Below, one piece after another: positions 54,500 through 63,717 of a stretch of DNA of 64,000 nt. The translations under genes and the position numbers were made by a program. Origin of the DNA: an uncultured Alistipes sp. (GTDB lineage Bacteria; Bacteroidota; Bacteroidia; Bacteroidales; Rikenellaceae). The stretch spans positions 58,544-122,543 of the forward strand of contig CALUKI010000018.1 in the NCBI GenBank assembly GCA_944321175.1. Direction: 5' to 3'. Under the pieces are notes generated by a model that saw only the letters and a list, made by a program, of their open reading frames with translations, searched no databases and had not been told where the DNA came from. Position 1 is the stretch's first letter; every line of letters begins with the position of its first letter.

Positions 54500-55726
54500 A
54501 TGGAGCAGAAAAAAGAATCGTTGCTGTTCACCCCCTATCAGCTTGGCCCCGTAACGCTGCGCAACCGCACGATCCGTTCGGCCGCCTTCGAGTCGATGGG
54601 CGCCCACTACGGCCCTACGGAACAACTCAAGGAGTACCACGTCAGCGTGGCGCGCGGCGGTGTCGGCATGACCACACTGGCCTATGCCGCCGTATGCCGC
54701 AGCGGGCTGTCGTTCGACAAGCAGCTCTGGCTGCGGCCGGAGATCGTACCCGGACTGCGCGACATCACCGAAGCCGTCCACCGCGAAGGGGCCGCTGCCT
54801 CGATCCAGATCGGCCACTGCGGAAACATGACCCACTACTCCACCGCCGGACAGATCCCCATCGGCGCATCGTCGGGAATCAACCTCTATGCCTATACGCC
54901 GGTGCGGGCCATGCGGCGCGACGAAATCCGGCAGGTGGCCGCCGACTTCGGACGGGCCGTGCATACGGCCCATGAGGCGGGATTCGACTGCGTGGAGGTG
55001 CATGCCGGTCACGGATACCTCATCTCGCAGTTCCTGTCACCCTATACCAACCACCGGCATGATGAATTCGGCGGTTCGCTCCAGAACCGCATGCGGTTTC
55101 TGCGCATGTGTATGGATGCCGTCATGGAGGCCGCCGCACGCGACCGTATGGCCGTACTGGTCAAACACAACATGGAGGACGGATTCCGGGGCGGCATCGA
55201 AATCCCCGAAAGCATCGAGATCGCCCGCGAGATCGAAGCATACGGCGTCAACGGCATCGTCCTGTCGTCGGGATTCGTCAGCAAGGCCCCGATGGCCGTC
55301 ATGCGCGGCATCATTCCCCTCTATACGATGAGCTACTACATGGAGTGGTGGCTGCGGATCTTCGTGCGGCTGTTCGGCCGCTTCATGATCCGGCAATATC
55401 CCTTCGAGGAGTGTTATTTTCTGGAGAATGCACGCAAATTCCGCGCGGCACTCAAGGGCCCGCTCGTCTATGTCGGAGGGCTCGTCAGCCGCGAAGGTAT
55501 CGAACGGGTGCTCGACAGCGGCTTCGAACTCGTCCAGATGGCCCGCGCCCTGATCAATGATCCGGCCTTTGTCAACAAGTTGCGCGACGGCGATCTCTCG
55601 ACCCGCAGCGAATGCGACCACCGCAACTATTGCATCGCCCGCATGTACTCGCTCGACATGCGCTGCTGCAAGCACTGCCCCGACCTGCCGCGCAAGATCC
55701 GCGAAGAACTGGCCAAACTGCCCTGA
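54500..55726 (+). CDS. NADH:flavin oxidoreductase, Old Yellow Enzyme family (single-domain)
   Basis: A 408-residue flavin enzyme with a TIM barrel that reduces activated carbon-carbon double bonds. The N-terminus FTPYQLGPVTLRNRTIRSA, HCGNMTHYSTAGQIPIGAS, the active-site stretch VHAGHGYLISQFLSPYTNHR with DEFGGSLQNR, and the C-terminal FMN loop VGGLVSREGIERVLDSG are typical. Unlike BaiCD or 2,4-dienoyl-CoA reductase there is no C-terminal FAD/NADH domain. The last 60 residues hold five cysteines (CDHRNYC, then CCKHC), hinting at an iron-sulfur site but with an unusual spacing. Position between a 5-alpha-reductase-like gene and an SDR suggests a delta-4 (5-beta) or other enone reductase for steroids or bile acids. 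Confidence 0.88.
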   Translation: MEQKKESLLFTPYQLGPVTLRNRTIRSAAFESMGAHYGPTEQLKEYHVSVARGGVGMTTLAYAAVCRSGLSFDKQLWLRPEIVPGLRDITEAVHREGAAASIQIGHCGNMTHYSTAGQIPIGASSGINLYAYTPVRAMRRDEIRQVAADFGRAVHTAHEAGFDCVEVHAGHGYLISQFLSPYTNHRHDEFGGSLQNRMRFLRMCMDAVMEAAARDRMAVLVKHNMEDGFRGGIEIPESIEIAREIEAYGVNGIVLSSGFVSKAPMAVMRGIIPLYTMSYYMEWWLRIFVRLFGRFMIRQYPFEECYFLENARKFRAALKGPLVYVGGLVSREGIERVLDSGFELVQMARALINDPAFVNKLRDGDLSTRSECDHRNYCIARMYSLDMRCCKHCPDLPRKIREELAKLP

Positions 55727-55746
55727 CAACAAAAAACGCCTCTGTG

Positions 55747-56547
55747 ATGAAAACGGAACGACATACGGCCGGAACGGCTCTCGTAACGGGCGCCGCACAC
55801 GGCATCGGGCGCAGTTTCGCCCGCCGGCTCGCCGAAAAGGGATATCGGATCGTGGCCGTCGATTACGACGCTTCGGCCCTTGACCGGCTGTGCGGGGAAC
55901 TCCGGTCGCAGATGCACGCTACGGTCGATGCGATCCCGATGGATCTGGCGCGGGTGACAGCTTCCGAGGAGCTGTGTGCTGCAGTGGAACGCCTGGGGGT
56001 CGAGGTGGAGGTGCTGATCAACAATGCCGGAATCTTCTCCTACCGCGACATGGCCGATACGCCCGTCGAACGCATCGAACGGATGATTCTGCTGCACGAC
56101 CTGACCCTGACGAAAAACTGCCGGACCTTCGGTGCAAAAATGGCGCAACGCGGACACGGATACATTCTCAACATGTCTTCCTATTCGGTTTGGATGCCCT
56201 TTCCGGGCATGGCGCTCTATACGGCCACGAAAGCCTATGTGCGCAGCTTCACAAAGGCTTTCGCCAAAGAGATGAAGGAACGGGGCGTCCGCGTCACGGC
56301 CGTGTGTCCTGCCGGCGTGGCGACCGATCTTTACGGGCTGACTCCCGAATGGCAGCGCATCGGTCAGCGCTGCGGCGCCTTGATCTCACCCGACAGCTGT
56401 GCCCGTCGAGGATTGCGGGCCTTGCGGCGGGGACGCCGCTGCATCGTTCCCGACTGGTGGAACAGGCTCTTCATCCCGCTGTTTCTCTTCATGCCCGATC
56501 CACTCGTCCGCTTCATCCGGCGCCGGACACTGCGGTTCCAGCGCTGA
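55747..56547 (+). CDS. Short-chain dehydrogenase/reductase, candidate hydroxysteroid dehydrogenase
   Basis: A 266-residue classical SDR. Cofactor motif TGAAHGIGRSFARRL, NNAG in VLINNAGIFSY, catalytic Ser in LNMSSYSVWMP and the YxxxK motif in LYTATKAYVRSF. After the second strand, VAVDYDASAL has an Asp, favouring NAD+. The C-terminal 50 residues, with a hydrophobic, basic stretch (RLFIPLFLFMPDPLVRFI), may attach to the membrane, as in some hydroxysteroid dehydrogenases. The start at 55747 follows the OYE stop by 20 bases. In the gene set it would interconvert a 3-oxo and a hydroxy group (inference). Confidence 0.87.
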   Translation: MKTERHTAGTALVTGAAHGIGRSFARRLAEKGYRIVAVDYDASALDRLCGELRSQMHATVDAIPMDLARVTASEELCAAVERLGVEVEVLINNAGIFSYRDMADTPVERIERMILLHDLTLTKNCRTFGAKMAQRGHGYILNMSSYSVWMPFPGMALYTATKAYVRSFTKAFAKEMKERGVRVTAVCPAGVATDLYGLTPEWQRIGQRCGALISPDSCARRGLRALRRGRRCIVPDWWNRLFIPLFLFMPDPLVRFIRRRTLRFQR

Positions 56548-56892
56548 GCGGATCCGGCTCGGACATTCCCTGCTCCGGAAGATCCTCGGAACAAATCCGA
56601 TCGGATTTCGGCGCATCATCCGGCAATCCGCATCTCCCCTGCCATCCACGCCAACGGCCGCCGCATAGGGGGTTCTGTCCCGACACGAACCCGCAACGGA
56701 TTCCGCCCGGCACCCGTGCGAATCCCGACGGATCAATCCGTTCCGGCCGTTATGCGGAGAATATCCGGATACCGTCCCAACGGCCCCGAACCGGCCGGAG
56801 ACAAAGATTCTGACGATATTGCAAGACCGTCCGACCGACTGTTTCATGAGGGGAACGTCACTCCCGATCACGGTATTTTTCTTCGGAAAAAG
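56548..56892. other. Non-coding stretch between the SDR gene and the tRNA operon
   Basis: About 345 GC-rich bases with no convincing gene on either strand and no clear terminator. Short open frames overlap without ribosome sites. It ends in the AT-rich tRNA promoter. Confidence 0.45.
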
Positions 56893-56923
56893 TTTGCAAT
56901 AAAGAAAAAAGCATGTATCTTTG
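56893..56923 (+). promoter_or_regulatory. Promoter of the tRNA-Pro pair
   Basis: TTTG at 56893-56896, 19 bases, TATCTTTG at 56916-56923: a full consensus promoter, about 40 bases before the first tRNA. Confidence 0.78.
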
Positions 56924-56962
56924 CACACCGAAATCGATTGGGAAATTGGTTTCGAACGACCT

Positions 56963-57037
56963 CGGGGTGTAGCGCAGTCCGGTTAGCGCACCTGCTTTGG
57001 GAGCAGGGGGTCACAAGTTCGAATCTTGTTACCCCGA
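56963..57037 (+). tRNA. tRNA-Pro (anticodon TGG)
   Basis: A 75-base cloverleaf. Acceptor strands CGGGGTG and TACCCCG pair, with discriminator A at 57037. The anticodon stem CCTGC/GCAGG encloses TTTGGGA, giving anticodon TGG. The T loop is GTTCGAAT within CAAG/CTTG. CCA is not encoded and must be added after transcription. First of two tRNA-Pro genes behind one promoter. Confidence 0.95.
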
Positions 57038-57113
57038 CGATTCAAAAAGGGAGGTTTTTTCATGGCACGGAGTTCCCGTTCGGCCGCAAGCCGATCTCCG
57101 TTCCGCAATATTT

Positions 57114-57188
57114 CGGGATGTAGCGCAGCCCGGTTAGCGCGCCAGCTTCGGGAGTTGGAGGTCCCGAGTTCGAATCTCGGTATCCCGA
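57114..57188 (+). tRNA. tRNA-Pro (anticodon CGG)
   Basis: A 75-base cloverleaf. Acceptor CGGGATG pairs with TATCCCG, discriminator A at 57188; anticodon loop TTCGGGA (anticodon CGG) on the stem CCAGC/GTTGG, which includes one G-T pair. Acceptor, D arm and T loop resemble the first tRNA-Pro, so the pair arose by duplication and anticodon change. CCA is not encoded. A terminator follows 13 bases downstream. Confidence 0.93.
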
Positions 57189-57200
57189 CAACCTTCCCTG

Positions 57201-57230
57201 AAAAGCCACTGAGAAATCAGTGGTTTTTTT
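57201..57230 (+). terminator. Terminator of the tRNA-Pro operon
   Basis: CCACTGA at 57206-57212 and TCAGTGG at 57217-57223 with a GAAA-type loop, preceded by A and followed by seven T residues (57224-57230). Confidence 0.88.
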
Positions 57231-57355
57231 ATTTCCCCCCCCCTCCCCAATATTCTTCGAAGCCATCCGGCTGTCCGGCTCCCCCTGTCGCCCCAAAAGC
57301 TGCTGGAATATTCCGGGCCCGCTACCGGTTCCATCGCCCCAACCTGCAACAAGAA

Positions 57356-57386
57356 ACAACCGGCGCGAGCCTGTCGCGCCGGTTGT
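57356..57386 (-). terminator. Terminator of the DUF4251 gene
   Basis: ACAACCGGCGCGA and TCGCGCCGGTTGT form a perfect 13-base stem with a 5-base loop, 20 bases beyond the gene, and T-rich bases (TTCTTGTTG) follow on the minus strand. Confidence 0.66.
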
Positions 57387-57406
57387 CCCCTGCTCATGAC
57401 GACAGG

Positions 57407-57982
57407 CTAATAGACCTGCGTGATGGTACCTGTGTACTGTACCGGATTGTACCATACCGACGTGATGGTCAGATTCGCACTCCCCGACGACGAATAGATG
57501 TCGAACGTAAACGTATAGTCGTTCGAGGAGAAAAGCGTCGATGAGAAGGAGACGATCCAACCTTCGGAAGTCTGCTCGGCCCGGTAGCCTTCAACCGACG
57601 GCAGGACATAGTTCAGCACCGTGTAGTAATAAGGAGCCACATAGCCCTTGATATAGGGGAGGCAGACATCGACCGTACCATCCCATACCCCTACCGAGAA
57701 GTTGGGATTCATCAGCTGACGCAGCGGGCCGGCCGGCTGTTGCTGCATGCTCGAAGGGTTGAACTGGAAGTTGCGGGAGAGGATCAGCGAATCCATGTGC
57801 TTCTCGAACGCTGCCAGACGCGCGGCACGTTGTTTTACCCGTTCCTCGTGACGCTGTTGACGTTGCTCCGTGCGCTGCGGTTTCGCCTGCCCGCGCTGAG
57901 AGTTCGATTGCGATTGAGCCGTTACGGCCGCAACCGATACGGCGACTGCCGCCGCCGCAATCCATGCAAATATTCGTTTCAT
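57407..57982 (-). CDS. Exported DUF4251-family protein
   Basis: A 191-residue protein of a family known mostly from Bacteroidetes, function unknown. A signal peptide (MKRIFAWIAAAAVAVSVAAV, cleavage near TAQS) is followed by a basic, Gln- and Arg-rich stretch (about 25-55) and a beta-rich domain with DSLILSRNFQFNP, GVWDGTVDVCLPYIKGYV and the C-terminal TFDIYSSSGSANLTITSVWY. Start at 57982 is set by the signal peptide. It is alone on its strand next to uvrA. Confidence 0.82.
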   Translation of the reverse strand: MKRIFAWIAAAAVAVSVAAVTAQSQSNSQRGQAKPQRTEQRQQRHEERVKQRAARLAAFEKHMDSLILSRNFQFNPSSMQQQPAGPLRQLMNPNFSVGVWDGTVDVCLPYIKGYVAPYYYTVLNYVLPSVEGYRAEQTSEGWIVSFSSTLFSSNDYTFTFDIYSSSGSANLTITSVWYNPVQYTGTITQVY

Positions 57983-58042
57983 AGGCAAAAGAATTTGCCT
58001 CTTGAAAAGCAAACTCCTTGCCACAAATCATTTATACGCCGG

Positions 58043-60868
58043 CTACAATCCCATTTTGCGTAAAAACGCACCCGTGTGGCTGCGCGCAGCGCCCGCAACC
58101 TCGTGCGGCGTACCGGCCGCCACGATCTCGCCGCCGCCCGCACCGCCTTCAGGGCCGATGTCGATGATATGGTCGGCGACCTTGATCACATCGAGGTTGT
58201 GCTCGATCACGATAACCGTATTGCCCCGATCGACCAGTTTGTTCAGCACCTCCAGCAACTGCCTGATATCCTCGAAATGAAGTCCCGTCGTCGGCTCGTC
58301 GAGAATGTAGAGCGTGCGGCCCGTGTCGCGCTTCGAGAGTTCGGAGGACAACTTGATACGCTGCGATTCACCGCCAGACAAAGTCGTACATGGCTGTCCG
58401 AGAGTCAGATACCCCAATCCCACCTCCTGTATGGCCCGCAATTTCTGATAAATGGAAGGAATGTTCTCGAAAAACTCAACGGCCATGTTGACCGTCATGT
58501 TCAGCACGTCGTCGATGCTCTTCCCCTTGTATTTCACCTCCAGCGTCTCCCGATTGTAGCGGTGGCCGCCGCACGCCTTGCAGGTCACATAGACGTCGGG
58601 CAGGAAATTCATCTCGATGGTCTGCACGCCGGCTCCCCGGCACTCCTCGCAACGGCCGCCCTTGACGTTGAACGAGAAACGCCCCGCCTTGAAACCGCGC
58701 ACCTGCGCATCGGGCGTCATCTCGAAGAGCTTGCGTATATCGGCAAAGACATTCGAATAGGTTGCGGGATTGCTGCGCGGCGTGCGGCCGATGGGCGACT
58801 GATCGACCACGACCAGCTTGTCGATGTGCTCGATCCCCTCGATGGCATCATAGGCCAACGGACGATCCAGCGAACGGTAGAGCTTCCGGCTCAGGATCGG
58901 CCGCAGCGTCTCGTTGACAAGGGTCGATTTGCCCGAACCGCTCACGCCCGTCACGAGAATCAGTTTGCCCAGCGGAAAATCGACATCGACATGTTTGAGG
59001 TTGTTGCCAGAAGCCCCCCGCAGGAGGATGTGTTCACCGTTGCCCGGACGCAAATGCGCCGGTATCCCGATCCGTTTGCGGCCGGTCAGGTAGTCGGCCG
59101 TAATGGAGTCCGAATGCAGGATGTCGTCGAAGGTGCCCGACGCCACGATATATCCCCCCTTGCGCCCCGCCCTGGGCCCCACATCGACGATGTAGTCCGC
59201 CGAACGCATCATCTCCTCGTCGTGCTCCACGACGATGACCGAATTGCCGGCATCACGCAACTCCTGCAGGCTGCGGATCAGCCGTTGATTGTCCCGCTGG
59301 TGCAGTCCGATCGAGGGTTCATCGAGAATATAGAGGACATTGACCAGCTTCGAACCCACCTGCGTCGCCAGACGGATGCGCTGCGACTCGCCGCCCGACA
59401 ACGACCGCGACGAGCGGCCCAGCGTCAGATAACCGAGCCCCACCTCGATCAGGAAGTGCAGCCGCTCGCGGATCTCCTTGACGATCTCCTGTGCGATCCT
59501 GCGCTCCTTCGGGGTAAAGCACTCTTCGATATGGGCCATCCACTCCGCAAAGTCGCTGATGGGCATCGCCGAGACTTCGGCGATGTTCTTCCCGCCGATA
59601 CGGAACTGCAGCGCCTCGCTCTTCAACCGCGAACCGCCGCAGACGCTGCACGGTTTATAGACAAGGAACTGTTCGCGCCACTTCTCGCCGCGCTTCGAAT
59701 CTTCGTCGAACGTCCGGCCGATCCACTCGGCCATGCCGTCCCACGACAGCAGCCGCTTGCCGCCCGACGACGCGAACTCGGAGAGATCGACCGTCAACGG
59801 TTCGGAATCGCCGTACAGAATGGCGTTCAGCCCCTCCTCCGAGATGCTTCCGATCGGATCGTCGAGCGTAAAGTCGTAGCGCCGCCCCAGCATCTCCAAC
59901 AGGGCGAAAAGCATGTTGTTATGGTAGGGGCCGAAAGGCTCGATGCCCCCTGCACGGAGCGACTTCGACACATCGGGAATGATCTTCCGCCGGTCGAACA
60001 CCGCTTCGACGCCCAGACCGTTGCAATGCGGACAGGCCCCCTTCGGCGTATTGAACGAAAAGGTGTGCGGCGCCGGATCCTCGAACGCCACCCCCGTCGT
60101 AGGACACATCAGATGGCGGGAATAGTAACGCAGCGTCTCGGTATCGTAGTCGTATAGCGCCATCGTGCCTTTTCCCTGACGCATCGCTTCGCGCAGCGAC
60201 GTCAGCAGACGGTCGCGCGACTCTTCGTTCGGACGCAACCGGTCGATGACCAGATCGATCGTATGCACCTTGTAGCGGTCGAGTTTCATCCCCGACGAGA
60301 ACTCGCACATCTTCCCGTCGATACGGGCATAGAGATACCCCTTCTTCACGAGCGATTCGAAAAGCTCCCTGTAATGGCCCTTGCGCCCCTTGACAACGGG
60401 CGCAAGCAATGCCACCTTCCGCCCCGTATAATCGTGCAGAATCAGATCGAGGATCTGATCGTCTGTATAGTGCACCATCTCCTCACCCGTCACCGGAGAA
60501 TAGGCCCGCGACGCCCGTGCATAGAGCAGACGCAGGAAATCGTTGATCTCGGTGACGGTACCCACCGTCGAACGGGGATTCTTGTTGGTCGTCTTCTGTT
60601 CGATGGCCACCACCGGACTCAGCCCCGTGATCTTGTCCACGTCGGGCCGCTCCATCGTTCCGACGAACTGACGGGCATAGGCCGACAGGGTCTCCATGTA
60701 GCGGCGCTGCCCCTCGGCATAGATCGTATCGAAGGCCAACGACGACTTTCCCGACCCTGACAAGCCGGTTATGACCACCAGTTTGCGGCGCGGAATGGAA
60801 ACATCTATGTTTTTCAGATTGTGTACCCGTGCCCCGAGCACCTCTATCGTCTCCCCCTGCTGTTTCAT
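58043..60868 (-). CDS. uvrA: Excinuclease ABC subunit UvrA
   Basis: The damage-recognition ATPase of nucleotide excision repair, 941 residues. Two ABC-type ATPases: Walker [21 protein letters not shown] and [17 protein letters not shown], signatures [12 protein letters not shown] and [12 protein letters not shown], Walker [16 protein letters not shown] and [15 protein letters not shown]. Zinc modules are in [26 protein letters not shown] and CEECRGAG with [10 protein letters not shown]. In-frame ATGs at 60898 and 60889 lie upstream; the ATG at 60868 has an AGGA ribosome site and matches homologues ([18 protein letters not shown]). Confidence 0.97.
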   Translation of the reverse strand: MKQQGETIEVLGARVHNLKNIDVSIPRRKLVVITGLSGSGKSSLAFDTIYAEGQRRYMETLSAYARQFVGTMERPDVDKITGLSPVVAIEQKTTNKNPRSTVGTVTEINDFLRLLYARASRAYSPVTGEEMVHYTDDQILDLILHDYTGRKVALLAPVVKGRKGHYRELFESLVKKGYLYARIDGKMCEFSSGMKLDRYKVHTIDLVIDRLRPNEESRDRLLTSLREAMRQGKGTMALYDYDTETLRYYSRHLMCPTTGVAFEDPAPHTFSFNTPKGACPHCNGLGVEAVFDRRKIIPDVSKSLRAGGIEPFGPYHNNMLFALLEMLGRRYDFTLDDPIGSISEEGLNAILYGDSEPLTVDLSEFASSGGKRLLSWDGMAEWIGRTFDEDSKRGEKWREQFLVYKPCSVCGGSRLKSEALQFRIGGKNIAEVSAMPISDFAEWMAHIEECFTPKERRIAQEIVKEIRERLHFLIEVGLGYLTLGRSSRSLSGGESQRIRLATQVGSKLVNVLYILDEPSIGLHQRDNQRLIRSLQELRDAGNSVIVVEHDEEMMRSADYIVDVGPRAGRKGGYIVASGTFDDILHSDSITADYLTGRKRIGIPAHLRPGNGEHILLRGASGNNLKHVDVDFPLGKLILVTGVSGSGKSTLVNETLRPILSRKLYRSLDRPLAYDAIEGIEHIDKLVVVDQSPIGRTPRSNPATYSNVFADIRKLFEMTPDAQVRGFKAGRFSFNVKGGRCEECRGAGVQTIEMNFLPDVYVTCKACGGHRYNRETLEVKYKGKSIDDVLNMTVNMAVEFFENIPSIYQKLRAIQEVGLGYLTLGQPCTTLSGGESQRIKLSSELSKRDTGRTLYILDEPTTGLHFEDIRQLLEVLNKLVDRGNTVIVIEHNLDVIKVADHIIDIGPEGGAGGGEIVAAGTPHEVAGAARSHTGAFLRKMGL

Positions 60869-60958
60869 CTCATCCTGTCGCGTCAACATATCGCGCATCG
60901 CCGCGAAATATTGTGCAAAAGTAACGATTTTTCGGCAAACGGCCTATAATCCGCCGCA

Positions 60959-61720
60959 TCAGAGAAGCCGGAAATCATCGGCATCGCGCCAGACGGGAAA
61001 CTTCGCACGGAAACGATCCAGCGCACGCCGGTCGAGCGACGCCGCAAAGATCCCCTCGGCATCGTCCGCTTCGCACAGCGTATCGCCCCGAAAATCGATG
61101 ATCGCGGAATCGCCCGCGTATCGGCACTGCGGATCGGAGCCTGTACGGTTGACACCGATGACGTAAGCCTGATTCTCGATCGCACGCGCACGCAGCAGCG
61201 TCCGCCACACCTCGCGCCGCGCAGCCGGCCACGACGCGACACACAGAATCGCATCGTAATCGCCCCTGTTGCGGCACCATACCGGAAAACGCAGATCGTA
61301 ACAGACGGTCAGCAGGAACCGCATGCCGCGCCACTCCACCACCCTGCGCGAATCACCCGCAACGAACCGTTCGTCTTCGCCGCCGAGCGAAAAGAGGTGG
61401 CGTTTGTCGTACCACTCCACCGACCCGTCGGGCCGCACGAAAAGCAGCCGGTTGGCAAATCCCCGTTCGGTGCGGACGATCACGCTGCCGGCCAGCACAT
61501 GGCCGTAACGCTGCGACATCTTCCGCATCCACTCCACGACCGACCCCTCCGCCGTTTGTGCCGCCCGTTCGGGATCGGCGCCGAAACCGGTGGCAAACAT
61601 CTCCGGCAGCACAACCAGATCCGCCTCCGTCAATGCAACGAACACCTCCGCCCGCCGAAGATTGTCAGCGACGGATTCCCATGCCATATCGAACTGGCAA
61701 CATGCAACTTTGAATTCCAT
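60959..61720 (-). CDS. Carbon-nitrogen hydrolase (nitrilase family, omega-amidase-like)
   Basis: A 253-residue amidase with the Glu-Lys-Cys triad of the nitrilase fold: Glu in [11 protein letters not shown], Lys in [11 protein letters not shown] and Cys in [15 protein letters not shown]. The match is closest to YafV-type omega-amidases, which hydrolyse 2-oxoglutaramate to 2-oxoglutarate (function inferred). A TTG at 61729 precedes the ATG at 61720. TACATTTG at 61734-61727 on the minus strand ends six bases before the ATG, so the mRNA may be leaderless. The gene is divergent from the CvfB-like gene. Confidence 0.9.
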   Translation of the reverse strand: MEFKVACCQFDMAWESVADNLRRAEVFVALTEADLVVLPEMFATGFGADPERAAQTAEGSVVEWMRKMSQRYGHVLAGSVIVRTERGFANRLLFVRPDGSVEWYDKRHLFSLGGEDERFVAGDSRRVVEWRGMRFLLTVCYDLRFPVWCRNRGDYDAILCVASWPAARREVWRTLLRARAIENQAYVIGVNRTGSDPQCRYAGDSAIIDFRGDTLCEADDAEGIFAASLDRRALDRFRAKFPVWRDADDFRLL

Positions 61721-61726
61721 AGCATA

Positions 61727-61784
61727 CAAATGTAGGAATTTTTTTCGATTCGGCCCGCTATTCGGCGATTCTTTCGTACCTTTG
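61727..61784. promoter_or_regulatory. Divergent -7 elements for the amidase and CvfB-like genes
   Basis: Minus strand TACATTTG at 61734-61727, six bases before the amidase ATG. Plus strand TACCTTTG at 61777-61784, about 37 bases before the CvfB-like start. No clear -33 boxes at the usual distance. Confidence 0.45.
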
Positions 61785-61821
61785 CGGATGAATCCGGCAG
61801 AAAGGAACGGATTCGGACGAA

Positions 61822-62697
61822 ATGATGAAAGCCGGACAAAACCACACGCTTACCGTCACCCGCATCTCCGATTACGGGCTCTACCTCGCCGACGATACGG
61901 GAGATGAGGTTCTCCTCCCCAACAGATATGTGTCGCTCGGCGACAAAATCGGCGACAAGATCGATGTCTTCGTATATCACGACTCCGAAGACCGGCTGGT
62001 CGCCACACGCGAGACGCCGCTCGTACATGCCGGAGAGGTCGCCTGCCTCAAGGTCGTTGACAAGAACCTGCACGGGGCATTCCTCGACTGGGGCCTGAGC
62101 GGCAAGGATCTCTTCCTGCCCAACCGCAACCAGCAAGGGGGTATTCTGGCCGGACGGTCCTATGTGATCTACGCCTATGTGGACGACATCACGGGACGCT
62201 GCGTGGCGACGAACCGGCTCAAGAGCTTCATCAACAACGAAACGCTGCACGTCGTACAGCGTCAGGAGGTCGAACTGCTGGTCGCCTCGGAATCGGAGAT
62301 CGGATACCGCGTGGTGATCGACAACCGTCACTGGGGCATGCTCTACCGCAACCAGCTCTTCCAGACGGTTGCCGTCGGCGACCGTCTGCGGGGATATGTC
62401 GCAAAGATTACAGACGACCACCGCATCGATGTCACCCTCCGCCAACCCGGCTATGCCGGCGTGCGCGACAATGCCGAGGAGCTGCTGGCGATGCTGCGCG
62501 AAGCGGGCGGCCGCCTGCCGCTCAACGACGACTCCTCGCCCGAAGAGATCCATCGCCGGACAAGACTCAGCAAAAAAGCCTTCAAACGCTCCCTGGGCGT
62601 ATTGCTCAAACGCGGCATGGTGAAGAGCGACGACGGAGGGATCATCCTCGCAGAGGAGAGACGGTCCGGAAAAACACAAAAACACGATCGGAGATGA
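61822..62697 (+). CDS. CvfB/YitL-like RNA-binding protein (S1 domains)
   Basis: A 291-residue protein of the CvfB family with three tandem S1-like barrels and a C-terminal winged helix. N-terminal barrel about 5-60 (HTLTVTRISDYGLYLADDT), second about 65-135 (ACLKVVDKNLHGAFLDWGLS), third about 145-215 (VGDRLRGYVAKITDDHRIDV), then the helices SPEEIHRRTRLSKKAFKRSL typical of the family. Such proteins bind RNA and affect virulence factors in staphylococci; here the role is unknown. The adjacent methyltransferase gene overlaps the stop by 4 bases (ATGA). Start could be 61822 or 61825. Confidence 0.88.
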   Translation: MMKAGQNHTLTVTRISDYGLYLADDTGDEVLLPNRYVSLGDKIGDKIDVFVYHDSEDRLVATRETPLVHAGEVACLKVVDKNLHGAFLDWGLSGKDLFLPNRNQQGGILAGRSYVIYAYVDDITGRCVATNRLKSFINNETLHVVQRQEVELLVASESEIGYRVVIDNRHWGMLYRNQLFQTVAVGDRLRGYVAKITDDHRIDVTLRQPGYAGVRDNAEELLAMLREAGGRLPLNDDSSPEEIHRRTRLSKKAFKRSLGVLLKRGMVKSDDGGIILAEERRSGKTQKHDRR

Positions 62698-63482
62698 ACA
62701 GATTCGCTACGGCAGAACGGGTCTCACGCGACATATCGGACAATTTCGTCTTCCAGCGTTCGCTGCTCGCCTACCACCGCGCGGCGGAACTCGTCGCGGG
62801 AGATGTTCTCGAAATCGGGACAGGAACCGGTTACGGCATCGACCTCATCGCGCCCCGCTGCAGCCGCTTCGTCACCATCGACAAGTTCGCCGGTGAAGGA
62901 GTACCGACAACCGCACCGAATGTCGAATTCCGGCAGATGCAGGTGCCGCCCATCGCCTTTCCGGATGCATCGTTCGACTGTGTCATCTCGTTCCAGGTGA
63001 TCGAGCATATCGATGACGATGCGGCATTCGTCCGCGAAGCCGCCCGCGTGCTGCGGCCCGGTGGGCGCTTCATCGTCTCGACGCCCAACGCCCCCATGTC
63101 GCTTACGCGCAATCCCTGGCATGTGCGTGAATACCGCATCGGGGAGCTGAAACGGCTGCTCGCAACGGACTTCGCCGACATCGAGGCCTGCGGAGTCGTC
63201 GGGAACGACAAGGTCATGGAGTATTACGCCCGCAACAAACGGAGCGTCGAACGGATCGCCCGTTTCGATATTCTGGATCTCCAGCATCGGCTGCCCCGGC
63301 GGTTGTTGCAGATCCCCTACGACATGCTCAACCGCATCAACCGCCGCCGCCTGCTGAACGACAACCGGGAACTGACCTCCTCGATCCGCATGGAGGATTA
63401 CCGTATCGTTCCGGCCGAAGAGAACTGCTTCGATCTCTTCTTCATCGCCCAAAAAGGTGCGGCACACCCCGTCGGTCGGTAA
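62694..63482 (+). CDS. Class I SAM-dependent methyltransferase
   Basis: A 262-residue methyltransferase of unknown target. The SAM-binding motif I is VLEIGTGTGYGIDLIAP (about 42-58), the second strand gives SRFVTIDKFAGEG, motif III is SFDCVISFQVIEHIDDDAAF, and ARVLRPGGRFIVSTPNAPMS completes the fold. The C-terminal part (about 150-262) is basic and helical, unlike ubiquinone-type enzymes. Translation is coupled to the CvfB-like gene by an ATGA overlap, which suggests a joint role, perhaps on RNA, but this is inference. Confidence 0.88.
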   Translation: MNRFATAERVSRDISDNFVFQRSLLAYHRAAELVAGDVLEIGTGTGYGIDLIAPRCSRFVTIDKFAGEGVPTTAPNVEFRQMQVPPIAFPDASFDCVISFQVIEHIDDDAAFVREAARVLRPGGRFIVSTPNAPMSLTRNPWHVREYRIGELKRLLATDFADIEACGVVGNDKVMEYYARNKRSVERIARFDILDLQHRLPRRLLQIPYDMLNRINRRRLLNDNRELTSSIRMEDYRIVPAEENCFDLFFIAQKGAAHPVGR

Positions 63483-63717
63483 AGACACTGCTTTCAGTAT
63501 TTCCATATCCAGAATACCGCTTCGTCCCGATGCAGCGCGGTTGTTTACCGTTTTTGTCCTGTACAGGCCGTTCTGTCAGTTCCGGCGGTTTCATCCGACT
63601 GCAAAGGAGCCGAATGCCGGTTCGCATGCCGGAACTCTGCCCCCGCTAAAAAGGGTAATGATGCCAAAAGAGGTTGGTGACGTATTAGATCAAATGACCA
63701 GCATTGTACGATTCTGG
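63483..63717. other. Intergenic stretch leading into an insertion sequence
   Basis: No gene is supported. From about 63650 the base composition becomes AT-richer than the rest of the window, so the left end of the insertion sequence is probably near 63640-63660 (the stretch AAAAAGGGTAATGATGCC lies there). No target-site duplication can be checked because the other end is outside. Confidence 0.45.

Noticed and set aside
58076..60157. A 693-codon open frame opposite uvrA.
   Set aside because: Antisense shadow of a highly conserved gene with no features of a protein of its own.
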